Shown in pieces: positions 15,967 to 25,025 of a DNA stretch of 64,000 nt. The stretch is from Duganella aceris (GTDB lineage: Bacteria > Pseudomonadota > Gammaproteobacteria > Burkholderiales > Burkholderiaceae_D). The position numbers and the translations under genes were made by a program. A model generated the notes under the pieces. The model was not told the DNA's origin, ran no database searches, and saw nothing but the letters and a program-made list of their open reading frames with translations. Within the stretch, counting starts at the first letter, position 1; the number at the start of each line of letters is the position of its first letter. The stretch spans positions 1 through 64,000 of the forward strand of contig NZ_JAADJT010000006.1 of the NCBI RefSeq assembly GCF_011090165.1, read 5' to 3'.

Positions 15967-18008
15967 CTGTCGCGCTTGTCTCGCCCCTCTCTTCCAACAC
16001 GGATCCTGCATCGGTTCAGGATTTTTTCAGTGATGATGAGTTGTCGCTATTGGACGAAATCGCCAGGGTTCGTGAATGCACCGAAATCGGCGTCATGCCG
16101 CCGAAATGTTCGGTGAACCTGGCGTTCGGGTTCTTTTTTGACGGGACGAACAATAATCTTGAGCGGGATTTCCCTACGCATAATCAAAGCAATGTCGCCG
16201 GTCTCTACCTGGCTTTTCCAGGGACAGACGGCGAGCTAAAGTGGCCAAGCGCCAAGTCAGTTTACCCTCATTACTTTCGTACCTATGTCCCCGGAGTTGG
16301 AACTAAGTTTGGCGCCGTAGGCGACAGCGGAGAGGGAGATATGAAAAAAGATGGCTTGGCCTTCGCCAAGCGCGGTCAGAACAGAATCATCTGGGCCTTG
16401 GTTGACGCGATCAATCACGTGCACGAATACTATCTTGACTCGGCTCTTGTCGGCGAGGCCGCATTCCTGAAGGAGTACAACGGACTTGTGTTGCCCAGTT
16501 TTAAGGCGACCAAAGGTGGCTGGTTTAATTTCGGTAGCGACGAGTTGGAAAAGTTGACGGTCGCCTTCGTCAAGACATTGCGTGAACTTCATGCCAAGCT
16601 CAGCGTATTCCTGCCGGTCGGCGAAGGCAAGAAGAAGGACAAGGGCGTGGCCGAACGGATCTACTATTCGATTTTCGGTTTCTCGCGCGGCGCGGCGGAG
16701 GCGCGCGTATTCGCCAATTGGTTTCTGTGGCTATGCAGGCTGGACGCCACGCTGACGAATCGGCCGGCGCCTACCTTGGGATCGATCCCGGTCACGTTCG
16801 ATTTCATGGGGCTGTTCGATACGGTGGCCTCTGTGGGTCTCGCCTCGTCCGCGCCGCTGCTGGGCGCGCATGGCCACTACGGCTGGGCCGACGCCGACCA
16901 CTCGCTGAAGATACCTGAAGTCCCGCCCACCAAGTGCCTGCACCTGGTCTCTGCGCATGAGATCCGCCGCTCATTCCCGCTCGACTCGATCATGGACGAA
17001 AACAATATGCCAGCAGGCTGCACGGAGATCGTCATGCCAGGCGTGCATTCCGACGTCGGCGGCGGTTATTTGCCGATGGAGCAGGGACGCGGCAAAGACG
17101 CACAGGGAGAGGACATGCTGTCGCGGATTTCCTTGTCGATGATGTACCGAGCGGCGCGGCTGGCCGGCGTTCCGGTGAAGCTGGAAGAGGCGCCGGAGCA
17201 GGTCAAGCGTGCCTTCCGCATCAGCCCCAAACTGATTGAGACGTTCAATGCCTTCGTTTCCGCGTGCGCCGATACTACTGCAGCGAAGCGGCCAACGCCG
17301 CTGCACGAGATCATGGCCAAGCAGCATCAACTTTACATCCAGTGGCGCAAAAAAATGATCGGCAATATGAAGGCGCTGCAAAGTGTGATCGATAGTGACA
17401 GTTGTGATCGCGAAGACATCCTCGCGGCCGATAAGGAATTGGCCCATGAGATGAAACTGTTCGAGGAGTGGCGTGCCTGGAAACGTAACATGACCTCGGA
17501 TGACAAGAATCAGACACCGTTCAGCTATCCCGAGTGGTCGACCATCGAGTCTTACTGGGATCAGCCGCCACCTCCTGCCGCGATCACGGACTTGTTCGAC
17601 AATTATGTGCACGATTCGCGCGCCTGGTTCAAGCCCTTCGGAACGGACTCGGTGGATTTGCTGGCCGAGATGGAAAAGCTCGCCGCGCGCGAGGAACAGC
17701 TGATTGAATGGGAAAAAAAGCCGGTAGGCCCCAAGCCGGCGCCGCTGACCAAGGCCGAGTACGAGAAGGTCACGAGGTATCGGCCGCATCGCAACACTGC
17801 CGACGCGTGTACCGCCGCCGGCTTCGTCTCTGAAGGCCGGGAGGGCAGTTTTTTGCATGGTGGCTTCCTGCGGTATCGAAAAGTCTACCTGGGCAGCAAT
17901 GGCTTCAAACCGAAAGGCGCTGTGTATGCGGAAATCAGCCCACCGGCCGGTGTGCGCCAAGTTGCGGCGAGCGCGTCAAACGCTCAAGCAGCGGCCCATA
18001 GCGCCTAG
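15963..18008 (+). CDS. T6SS phospholipase effector, Tle1/DUF2235 family
   Basis: A 681-residue alpha/beta hydrolase of the DUF2235 type. The nucleophile elbow is GFSRG with S241. The probable acid is D286 in GLFDT and the histidine is H362 in PGVHSDVGGGY. The N-terminal FGFFFDGTNNN block is typical of this family. Relatives are injected phospholipases that degrade membranes of competing bacteria. No signal peptide is present, as expected for VgrG-dependent delivery. It is the last gene of the vgrG-adaptor-lipoprotein-effector module. Confidence 0.92.
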   Translation: MTVALVSPLSSNTDPASVQDFFSDDELSLLDEIARVRECTEIGVMPPKCSVNLAFGFFFDGTNNNLERDFPTHNQSNVAGLYLAFPGTDGELKWPSAKSVYPHYFRTYVPGVGTKFGAVGDSGEGDMKKDGLAFAKRGQNRIIWALVDAINHVHEYYLDSALVGEAAFLKEYNGLVLPSFKATKGGWFNFGSDELEKLTVAFVKTLRELHAKLSVFLPVGEGKKKDKGVAERIYYSIFGFSRGAAEARVFANWFLWLCRLDATLTNRPAPTLGSIPVTFDFMGLFDTVASVGLASSAPLLGAHGHYGWADADHSLKIPEVPPTKCLHLVSAHEIRRSFPLDSIMDENNMPAGCTEIVMPGVHSDVGGGYLPMEQGRGKDAQGEDMLSRISLSMMYRAARLAGVPVKLEEAPEQVKRAFRISPKLIETFNAFVSACADTTAAKRPTPLHEIMAKQHQLYIQWRKKMIGNMKALQSVIDSDSCDREDILAADKELAHEMKLFEEWRAWKRNMTSDDKNQTPFSYPEWSTIESYWDQPPPPAAITDLFDNYVHDSRAWFKPFGTDSVDLLAEMEKLAAREEQLIEWEKKPVGPKPAPLTKAEYEKVTRYRPHRNTADACTAAGFVSEGREGSFLHGGFLRYRKVYLGSNGFKPKGAVYAEISPPAGVRQVAASASNAQAAAHSA

Positions 18009-18073
18009 CGGCAAAGTTGTCGCAGTCATTGCCGGGTGCTTGATATGTGACGGTCGCGACAGCGAGTAGCAAC

Positions 18074-18266
18074 GAACTGCACTACAATCTGCCTGTTGCA
18101 GCGCATCGTGGAGATATGAGTGAATCCTAGTCCGACTTCGCCGACCATGCCTGGCCAGGTGGTCCTGGTATTGCAGGGCGGCGGCGCCTTGGGCGCCTAC
18201 CAGCTGGGCGTCTACCAGGCCATGCACGAAGCCGGCATCGAGCCGGACTGGGTGATCGGCACCTCG
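18074..18266 (+). repeat. 193-bp direct repeat, right copy
   Basis: Intact partner of the repeat at 11301-11493. It spans the patatin promoter-proximal region and codons 1-49. Together the copies bound a 6.6-kb interval containing vgrG, the adaptor, the lipoprotein and the Tle1 genes. Confidence 0.95.
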
Positions 18267-19217
18267 ATCGGCGCCATCAACGGCGCCATCATCGCCGGCA
18301 ACGAGCCGCGCTACCGGCTGGAGCGGCTGCGCCAGTTCTGGCACCGCATGGAGCAGAACGCGCTGGGCTTCCCGTCGCTGCCGCGCGCCTTCGCCAACGC
18401 GGTGACCGTCGGCCGCGGCATTCCCGCTTTCTTCGAACCGAATCCGGCGGCGTGGTGGAATCTCGATGGCCGGGTCGGCGTCGAGCACGCGTCCTACTAT
18501 CAGACCACGCCTTTGCGCGCCACGCTCAACGCGCTGGTCGATTTCGATTACGTCAACCAGCGCCACACCCGCCTGATGGTCGGCGCGGTCAACGCGCGCA
18601 CCGGCGCCATGCGCTATTTCGACAACCGCAAGGAGCCGCTGGCGGCGGAGCATGTGATGGCGTCCGGCGCGCTGCCGCCGGCCTTTCCCGCCGTGCGCAT
18701 CGACGGCGAGCCTTACTGGGACGGCGGCATCTATTCCAACACGCCGATCGAGGCGGTGCTGGACGACGAGCCGCGCCGCAGTTCGGTGATCTTCTCGGTA
18801 CAGGTGTGGAACCCGGACGGCAGCGAGCCGCAAAGCATGATGGGGGTGTTGGACAAGTACAAGGAGATCCAGTACGCCAGCCGCGCCGGCAACATCGAGC
18901 AGCAGCGCAAGCTGCATCGGCTGCGTCACGTGATCCGCCAATTGACCTTGCAGCTGCCGGAGGAGATCGCGATGTCGCCCGAGGTGCGCGAGCTGACCGC
19001 GTGGGGCTGCGGCACCAATATGCATGTGGTGTCGCTGAAGTCGCCGCGCATCGGCAACGAGGACCACACCAAGGACATCGACTTCAGCCCGGCCGGCATC
19101 CGCGCCCGCTGGCAGGCCGGCTACGACGACGCCAGCCGCTTCATCGCGCTGCGGCCGTGGGACCAGGAGATCGATCCTATCGAGGGGATCGCGATCCACG
19201 AACTTCCGGGACGCTAG
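18120..19217 (+). CDS. Patatin-like phospholipase
   Basis: A 365-residue cytoplasmic patatin-family lipid acyl hydrolase. The oxyanion motif GGGALGAYQ lies near residue 18, the nucleophile S49 in GTSIG and the catalytic aspartate D201 in the DGG motif. The start is GTG at 18120 with GGAG six bases upstream; the ATG just before it runs into a stop after four codons. A DUF3734-like C-terminal half completes the protein. Its 3' end overlaps the convergent LysR gene by 41 nt. It is not clearly part of the T6SS module, although its 5' end is duplicated beside vgrG. Confidence 0.9.
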   Translation: MNPSPTSPTMPGQVVLVLQGGGALGAYQLGVYQAMHEAGIEPDWVIGTSIGAINGAIIAGNEPRYRLERLRQFWHRMEQNALGFPSLPRAFANAVTVGRGIPAFFEPNPAAWWNLDGRVGVEHASYYQTTPLRATLNALVDFDYVNQRHTRLMVGAVNARTGAMRYFDNRKEPLAAEHVMASGALPPAFPAVRIDGEPYWDGGIYSNTPIEAVLDDEPRRSSVIFSVQVWNPDGSEPQSMMGVLDKYKEIQYASRAGNIEQQRKLHRLRHVIRQLTLQLPEEIAMSPEVRELTAWGCGTNMHVVSLKSPRIGNEDHTKDIDFSPAGIRARWQAGYDDASRFIALRPWDQEIDPIEGIAIHELPGR

Positions 19218-20097
19218 CCGCGCCCAGGATTTCTTCGCACACCTCCAGCCACGCCCGCGCCGCGTGCGACAGGTAGCTGCCGCGCCACACGTGCGCCGGT
19301 TGCCAGTGCAGCGCCGGTTCCACCAGCCGCACCGCGTCCAGCTGGCCGATCGCCAGCCGGTGGATGAACGGCTCGGGCAGCAGCGCCACGCCCATGCCGG
19401 CCGACGCCATCGCCACCAGCCAATCCCATTGCCCGCTCTGCGCGGCGATCAGCGGTTCGAAGCCGGCGTCGTCGAAGGCCGTGCGCAGGCTGCGCGTCAT
19501 GGCGAAATCGTCCTTCAGCAGCACCAGCGGCGTGCCGGCCAGCGCCTTCAGCCTGAGCGTGGTGCGGTGCTTCTGGAAGGTGCCGCTGGCCGCGACCGCC
19601 CATATCGGGTAGCTGGCGATGGGCGCCGTTTGCAGCCCAAGCAGCGGATCGGCCGGCAGCACCGTCATGCCGATTTCCAGCTCGCCCAGCGCCACCTGGC
19701 GTTCGATCGCCTGGCCGGCGTCCTCCTGCAGGGTCAGCGCGATGTTGGGATGGCGCTGGCGGAAGGCCTTCAGCACCGGCGTGAACAGCAGGTTGATCAT
19801 CGGCGGGATGCCGACCGTGAGCCGGCCGCGCTCCACCGTTTGCGTGTCGTGGACTTCGACCGCCAACTGGCGCATGGTGGCCAGCATCTCGACGCCGCGC
19901 GCGTAGACCACGGCGCCGGTGTCGGTCAGCGTCAGCTTGCGGCCTTCGCGCAGCAGCAGTTGCGCGCCGACTTCCTCCTCCAGCTGCCGCACCATCTTGC
20001 TGATGGTCGATTGCGTGACGTGCAGCGACTCCGCCGCCTGCGTGAAGCTGTTCAGGCGGACGGTTTCGACGAAGTAGCGGAGCGAGCGCAGGTCCAT
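19177..20097 (-). CDS. LysR-family transcriptional regulator
   Basis: A 306-residue regulator with an N-terminal winged helix-turn-helix (about 1-60, with the SFTQAAESLHVTQSTISKMVRQLE helix region) and a periplasmic-binding-protein-like effector domain. It starts at 20097, divergent from the CoA-transferase gene at 20185, the usual arrangement for a LysR regulator and its target. The effector is unknown; an acyl-CoA-related metabolite or carboxylic acid is a reasonable guess. Confidence 0.88.
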   Translation of the reverse strand: MDLRSLRYFVETVRLNSFTQAAESLHVTQSTISKMVRQLEEEVGAQLLLREGRKLTLTDTGAVVYARGVEMLATMRQLAVEVHDTQTVERGRLTVGIPPMINLLFTPVLKAFRQRHPNIALTLQEDAGQAIERQVALGELEIGMTVLPADPLLGLQTAPIASYPIWAVAASGTFQKHRTTLRLKALAGTPLVLLKDDFAMTRSLRTAFDDAGFEPLIAAQSGQWDWLVAMASAGMGVALLPEPFIHRLAIGQLDAVRLVEPALHWQPAHVWRGSYLSHAARAWLEVCEEILGAASVPEVRGSRSPR

Positions 20098-20130
20098 GAA
20101 TAAAACGACTGGAAAGTGAGAATTTAAGTC

Positions 20131-20159
20131 ATAACACGACTGTTTCCCAATTCTATACT
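20131..20159 (+). promoter_or_regulatory. Candidate promoter of the CoA-transferase gene
   Basis: ATAACA at 20131-20136 and TATACT at 20154-20159 are spaced by 17 bp, 26 nt upstream of the start at 20185. A repeated ACGACTG element in the gap could be bound by the divergent LysR protein. Confidence 0.45.
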
Positions 20160-20184
20160 GGATCCAAAGAATGAGGAGAACACC

Positions 20185-21678
20185 ATGTATGAAGACCGGA
20201 TCCGGCGCCCCGCGCTGATGGAAAAAATCATGAGCGCTGCGCAGGCCGCGAAGCTGTTCAAGGACGGCATGAGCGTCGGCATGAGCGGCTTCACCCGCGC
20301 CGGCGACGCCAAGGCGCTGCCGCTGGCGCTGGTGGAACGCGCGCGCCAGGCGCCGCTGCATCTGACCTTGCTGACCGGCGCCTCGCTCGGCAACGACAGC
20401 GACGGCCTGATGGCCAACGCCGGCGTGGTCGCGCGCCGCCTGCCGTTCCAGTCCGACGCCGCGCTGCGCCGCAAGATCAATTCCGGCGAGGTGATGTTCA
20501 TCGACCAGCATCTGTCCGAGACCGCCGAACAACTGCGCTCCGGCGACCTGAAGCCGGTCGACATCGCCGTCATCGAGGCGGTGGCGATCACGCCGGACGG
20601 CGGCATCATCCCGTCGATGTCGGTCGGGAACTCGGCCAGCTTCGTGCAGCAGGCAAAATTCGTGATCATCGAGCTCAATCTGAGCGCGCCGCTGGCGCTG
20701 GAAGGCCTGCACGATATCTACATCCCCGGCGTGCGCCCGCATCGGGGCGCCATTCCGCTGCTGACGCCATGGCAGCGCATCGGCTGGACCTCGATCCCGG
20801 TGGACCCGGAACGCATCGCCGCCATCGTCATCACCGACAGTCCGGACAGCCCGTCCAACGCGCTGCCGCCGGACCAGGAGACCGACGCCATCGCGCGCCA
20901 CGTGGTGGCCTTCCTGAAAGGCGAGGTGAAGGCAGGCCGCATGGGCAAGGAACTGCTGCCGCTGCAGGCGGGCATCGGCACCATCGCCAACGCGGTGCTG
21001 CATGGTCTGAAGGACTCGCCGTTTCGCGACATGACCATGTATTCCGAAGTGCTGCAGGACAGCGCCATCGAGCTGCTGGAATCGGGTCAGCTGGCGATGG
21101 CGTCGGCGTCGTCGATCACGCTGTCGGCGGCGATGCACGAGAAATTCATCCGTGATATCGACAAGTACCGCGACCGCATCGTGCTGCGGCCGCAGGAGAT
21201 CAGCAACCATCCGGAGATCGTGCGCCGGCTCGGCATCATCGCGCTGAACACGGCGCTGGAGTTCGACATCTACGGCAACGTCAACTCGACCCACGTCGGC
21301 GGCACGCAGATGATGAACGGCATCGGCGGTTCGGGGGACTTCGCGCGCAACGGGCAACTGTCGATCTTCGTCAGCAAATCGGTGGCCAAGGATGGCGCGA
21401 TCTCCAGCGTGGTGCCGTTCGCCGCCCACGTCGACCACACCGAGCACGATGTCGACGTGCTGGTGACCGAATGGGGCCTGGCCGACCTGCGCGGCCTGGC
21501 GCCGCGCGAACGGGCGCCGCTGATCATCGAGCACTGCGCCCATCCGGACTACCGGCCGCAATTGCGCGCCTACCTGGCGGAAGCGCTGCTGGGCGGCGGC
21601 CAGACCCCGCACGTGCTGGAGCAGGCCTTGTCCTGGCACGTGCGCTACAAACGGGAAGGGAGCATGCTGGTAAAATGA
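20185..21678 (+). CDS. Acetyl-CoA hydrolase/succinate:acetate CoA-transferase family
   Basis: A 497-residue class I CoA-transferase of the Ach1/SCACT type, which moves CoA between carboxylates such as succinate and acetate. The catalytic glutamate is E359 in LEFDIYGNVNSTH, and the glycine-rich NGIGGSGDF loop follows. The length matches the family. AGGAG lies 6 nt upstream of the ATG. It could make acetyl-CoA from acetate or remove toxic acyl-CoAs. Control by the divergent LysR gene is likely. Confidence 0.9.
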   Translation: MYEDRIRRPALMEKIMSAAQAAKLFKDGMSVGMSGFTRAGDAKALPLALVERARQAPLHLTLLTGASLGNDSDGLMANAGVVARRLPFQSDAALRRKINSGEVMFIDQHLSETAEQLRSGDLKPVDIAVIEAVAITPDGGIIPSMSVGNSASFVQQAKFVIIELNLSAPLALEGLHDIYIPGVRPHRGAIPLLTPWQRIGWTSIPVDPERIAAIVITDSPDSPSNALPPDQETDAIARHVVAFLKGEVKAGRMGKELLPLQAGIGTIANAVLHGLKDSPFRDMTMYSEVLQDSAIELLESGQLAMASASSITLSAAMHEKFIRDIDKYRDRIVLRPQEISNHPEIVRRLGIIALNTALEFDIYGNVNSTHVGGTQMMNGIGGSGDFARNGQLSIFVSKSVAKDGAISSVVPFAAHVDHTEHDVDVLVTEWGLADLRGLAPRERAPLIIEHCAHPDYRPQLRAYLAEALLGGGQTPHVLEQALSWHVRYKREGSMLVK

Positions 21679-21711
21679 TGGCCATCGGTATTCACTTAAT
21701 ATTGGATCAAC

Positions 21712-22839
21712 ATGACCATCAAAATCAGCCAGAACTTCGACTCCGGCGCCATCGAGGTGCTGCGCGCCGACAGCGCGGCCACGATTGAACTGAACCTGCG
21801 CAAGGATTCGCACGCCGACATTCATCAGTGGTTCCATTTCCGCTTGCAGGGCGCGCGCGGCCAGCAGACGCAGATGCGCTTCTTGAACGCCGGCCAGGCC
21901 ACCTACGCGCGCGGCTACGAGAACTATCAGGCGGTGGCCAGCTACGACGGCGAGAACTGGTTCCGCGTGCCGACCACGTTCGACGGCCAGGTGATGACCA
22001 TCAAGCACACGCCGGATACCGACAGCATCTACTACGCCTACTTCGAGCCGTATTCGTTCGAGCGCCATCTGCGCCTGCTGGGCGAGGTGGGCGAGCATCC
22101 GCTGGCGCGCGTGCATGACCTGGGCAGCACGGTCGACGGCCGCGACATGAACCTGGTCGTCATCGGCAAGCCGGAAGCGGAAAAGAAAATCTGGTTCATC
22201 GCGCGCCAGCATCCGGGCGAGTCGATGGCCGAGTGGTTCGTCGAGGGCCTGATCGATACGCTGCTCGACGACGCCAACGCGATCTCGCGCAAGCTGCTGC
22301 AGCGCTGCGTGTTCTACATCGTGCCGAACATGAATCCGGACGGCTCGGTGCGCGGCAACCTGCGCACCAACGCGGCCGGCGCCAACCTGAACCGCGAGTG
22401 GATGACGCCGTCGGTCGAGCGCAGCCCGGAAGTGCTGTATGTGAAGCAGAAGATGCACGAAACCGGCATCGACATGTTCTTCGACATCCACGGCGACGAG
22501 GCGCTGCCGTACAACTTCGTGGCCGGCAACGAGATGCTGGAGAACTTCAGCGACGAGCGCCGCGCCAAGCAGCAGGCCTTCATCGACCGCTACAAGAACG
22601 CGACGCCGGACTTCCAGGACAAGGTCGGCTACGCCGCCAGCAAATACAAGGAAGACATGCTGACGCTGGCGTCGAAGTACGTCGGCCATCACTTCGGCTG
22701 CCTGGCGCTGACGCTGGAGATGCCGTTCAAGGACAACGCCGATCTGCCGGATCCGCACGTCGGCTGGAACGGCGCGCGCAGCGCGGCGCTGGGCGCGTCC
22801 ATCCTGCAGCCGATCCTGCTGTCGCTGGACGATTACTGA
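21712..22839 (+). CDS. M14-family zinc carboxypeptidase (cytosolic type)
   Basis: A 375-residue protein. An N-terminal beta-sandwich of about 130 residues precedes the M14 carboxypeptidase domain. The zinc ligands are H167 and E170 (HPGES) and H260 (DIHGDE), and the catalytic glutamate is E336 (TLEMPF). This is the bacterial version of AGBL/cytosolic carboxypeptidases. No signal peptide is present. The CYTH gene starts two bases after its stop codon, so both are likely co-transcribed. Confidence 0.88.
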   Translation: MTIKISQNFDSGAIEVLRADSAATIELNLRKDSHADIHQWFHFRLQGARGQQTQMRFLNAGQATYARGYENYQAVASYDGENWFRVPTTFDGQVMTIKHTPDTDSIYYAYFEPYSFERHLRLLGEVGEHPLARVHDLGSTVDGRDMNLVVIGKPEAEKKIWFIARQHPGESMAEWFVEGLIDTLLDDANAISRKLLQRCVFYIVPNMNPDGSVRGNLRTNAAGANLNREWMTPSVERSPEVLYVKQKMHETGIDMFFDIHGDEALPYNFVAGNEMLENFSDERRAKQQAFIDRYKNATPDFQDKVGYAASKYKEDMLTLASKYVGHHFGCLALTLEMPFKDNADLPDPHVGWNGARSAALGASILQPILLSLDDY

Positions 22840-22841
22840 TC

Positions 22842-23306
22842 GTGGGCGTCGAGATCGAGCGTAAGTTCCTGCTGCGCGGCGACGACTGGATGACGCTCGG
22901 CGAGCCGGTGTTTTTCCGCCAGGGCTATCTGTCGTCGCACAAGGACCGCGTGGTGCGGGTGCGCATCGAGGGCGATCGCGCGGTGATGACGATCAAGGGC
23001 CGCAACGTCGGCGCGGTGCGCGGCGAGTGGGAGTATCCGATTCCGATGGCCGATGCGGCCGAGCTGCTGGATGGTCTGTGCGAGCAGCCGCTGATCGAGA
23101 AGTACCGGCGCAAGATTGCGTTCGCCGGCAACGTCTGGGAGGTCGATGAGTTCCTCGGCGCGAACGCCGGGCTGGTCGTGGCCGAGATCGAATTGCAATC
23201 CGAAGACCAGCCATTCGACAAGCCGGACTGGATCGGCGACGAAGTCACCGACGATCTGCGCTACCTCAATTCCAGCCTGATAAAGCACCCGTATTCGGCT
23301 TGGTAG
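22842..23306 (+). CDS. CYTH domain protein (triphosphate tunnel family)
   Basis: A 154-residue protein starting at GTG 22842, two bases after the M14 stop. The diagnostic ExExK motif is present as VEIERKF at the N-terminus, followed by the acidic and basic strands of a triphosphate tunnel. Bacterial relatives hydrolyse inorganic triphosphate or related compounds. The exact substrate cannot be read from the sequence. Confidence 0.85.
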   Translation: MGVEIERKFLLRGDDWMTLGEPVFFRQGYLSSHKDRVVRVRIEGDRAVMTIKGRNVGAVRGEWEYPIPMADAAELLDGLCEQPLIEKYRRKIAFAGNVWEVDEFLGANAGLVVAEIELQSEDQPFDKPDWIGDEVTDDLRYLNSSLIKHPYSAW

Positions 23307-23334
23307 GCCGCCGGATCTGGTCTATTCTGTAGGG

Positions 23335-23622
23335 ATGGACAGCGAGGTTGCAGCGCTCAAGGCGCACATCGATACTATCGTGCCGACGTTAGCGACGAAG
23401 GCCGATATCGAGGTTTTGCGTGCGGAAATGCACAAAATGTCGGCCGAGGGCTACCGCTGGATGGTGGCGTCCATGGTCGGCATGTTTATCGGCTTTGGCG
23501 GCCTCTACTTTGCGGCCAACAAGAAGCCTGACGAGCGGCCGGTGGTCGCACAGGCGCCGCCTCAACCGCAGCAACCGATCATCATCTACCTGCCGCAGCC
23601 GCAGCAGGCGCCGCAAAAATAA
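23335..23622 (+). CDS. Small coiled-coil membrane-anchored protein
   Basis: A 95-residue protein with an N-terminal coiled coil (about 1-38), one transmembrane helix (about 42-62, MVASMVGMFIGFGGLYFAA) and a Pro/Gln-rich tail. It resembles small coiled-coil membrane proteins found throughout proteobacteria but carries no functional motif. It ends right at a bidirectional terminator. Confidence 0.6.
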   Translation: MDSEVAALKAHIDTIVPTLATKADIEVLRAEMHKMSAEGYRWMVASMVGMFIGFGGLYFAANKKPDERPVVAQAPPQPQQPIIIYLPQPQQAPQK

Positions 23623-23647
23623 AAAGCCCTCGTCTCCGAGGGCTTTT
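23622..23647. terminator. Bidirectional terminator
   Basis: An 11-bp perfect stem (AAAAGCCCTCG/CGAGGGCTTTT) with a TCTC loop separates the convergent small-protein gene and the DUF2863 gene. A- and T-runs on both sides let it work on either strand. Confidence 0.85.
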
Positions 23648-23650
23648 GTT

Positions 23651-24922
23651 TTAGTGGAAGTGCTCGGTGCCGGTCGGCGCATCCTCGGGCATTTCGGCGT
23701 GGGCCAGTTCGCCCACCGGGTCGGCGAACAGCGGCGCGCCGCAGTCGTCGCAGAACTCGTTCACATAGCGCTCCGCATGCTTCTTGATCTGCGTGACGCC
23801 GGCCTCGTTCAGGTAGTTGGTGATCTCTTCCACCGGCGTGACCGGCTTCTGCACCACTCCACCCGGACCGCCCTGCAGCGGACCTTCCGGCGGCGTGCCT
23901 TCCTCATCCTCCTGCCCGTACAGCGGCCACACCACGCCGTAGATCACATCCGACGACGAACGCTGGGTGAACGCGACCCGGTACTCGTCGATCTGGCCGT
24001 CGGCGTTTTCCTCGCCGAAGCCGGCGATCACCGCGCGCAGCTCCGACGGCTCGATCGCCAGCGTATGCGTCAGGTAATGCACGGCGGCGCGGATCGACAC
24101 CGGACGAATCAGCTTGTCCGCCTCGCGGCAGGCCATGTAATAGGCTTCCGGCAGCAGCAGCTCGACGCCGCAGCCCGGCAGCAGACGGTTGACGGTCGGC
24201 GTCACCTGCGCGCGCCATTGCTCCAGCGCGGTGGCGCGCTCGTTGGCGAACTGCGCCTGGTTGGCCGGCATCTGCCAGCGGAACAGCGGCCCGCCGGCCG
24301 GCGTCACCACCGCCACCAGCAGGTAGCGGGTGTCGGCCAGGAACGGCGCGGTCTCAGGCACCTTGGTGTCGGCCTTCAGCACCGTGCCTTTGATGGCGGC
24401 CTGCGCCAGCTTGTGCACCTTGCCGTAGGTCTCGACGTGGCTGCGCGGCAGCTGGTCGATCGAGAACAGCGTCGGCGACATCGCCATCTGCGTGCCGTCG
24501 GCCAGCAGGTGCGCGGCGAAGTGCGCCGACAGCGTTTGCAGGATGTCGGCCGGGATGGCGCCGGAGGCGATCGCGAAGCGGGTCCAGGCCAGGATCGGCG
24601 CGGCCACCAGCAGCACGTCGTACTGCCTGGCGACGCCGTCGGCGGTATCGATGCTGATGCTGCTCGATTCGCTGACCGCTTCCACGCCATCCATCAACAC
24701 GTCATAGGCGGTCAAGTCTTCCTTGAACAGCGCGTTGAGGGTGGCGTCGATGGTGTCCTGGTGCCCGGTTTTGAGGAGTTTCTGGAGCTGCGCATCGAGG
24801 CTGTGTTCCCAGGCCCGCTCTTCGATACGGCTGGCCGCCTGCCCGACTGCCTGGGCGTAGGTGACGAGGCGCTGGCTCTCGGCAGACAATTTATGGGATG
24901 AATCTTTAGATGGACGACGCAT
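23651..24922 (-). CDS. DUF2863 family protein
   Basis: A 423-residue protein of the DUF2863 family, found mainly in betaproteobacteria. It lacks a signal peptide and membrane helices. Near the C-terminus a CDDCGAPLF motif and a His-containing tail could bind metal. The function is unknown. It stands alone between a terminator and the LysR gene, transcribed leftward. Confidence 0.75.
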   Translation of the reverse strand: MRRPSKDSSHKLSAESQRLVTYAQAVGQAASRIEERAWEHSLDAQLQKLLKTGHQDTIDATLNALFKEDLTAYDVLMDGVEAVSESSSISIDTADGVARQYDVLLVAAPILAWTRFAIASGAIPADILQTLSAHFAAHLLADGTQMAMSPTLFSIDQLPRSHVETYGKVHKLAQAAIKGTVLKADTKVPETAPFLADTRYLLVAVVTPAGGPLFRWQMPANQAQFANERATALEQWRAQVTPTVNRLLPGCGVELLLPEAYYMACREADKLIRPVSIRAAVHYLTHTLAIEPSELRAVIAGFGEENADGQIDEYRVAFTQRSSSDVIYGVVWPLYGQEDEEGTPPEGPLQGGPGGVVQKPVTPVEEITNYLNEAGVTQIKKHAERYVNEFCDDCGAPLFADPVGELAHAEMPEDAPTGTEHFH

Positions 24923-25025
24923 AGCTAAATAAGAGTCTCATAAAAGTGAAAAAAACGGATCAGTCATGCAGATCATAACCCTTATCAGCCGTATTGTAGT
25001 TGATTCGGCAAAGGGACCGCGAACT

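Noticed and set aside
19177..22758. A 1193-codon leftward frame reading through into the LysR gene
   Set aside because: Only the last 306 codons are LysR, starting at ATG 20097; the rest is antisense to the CoA-transferase and M14 genes.
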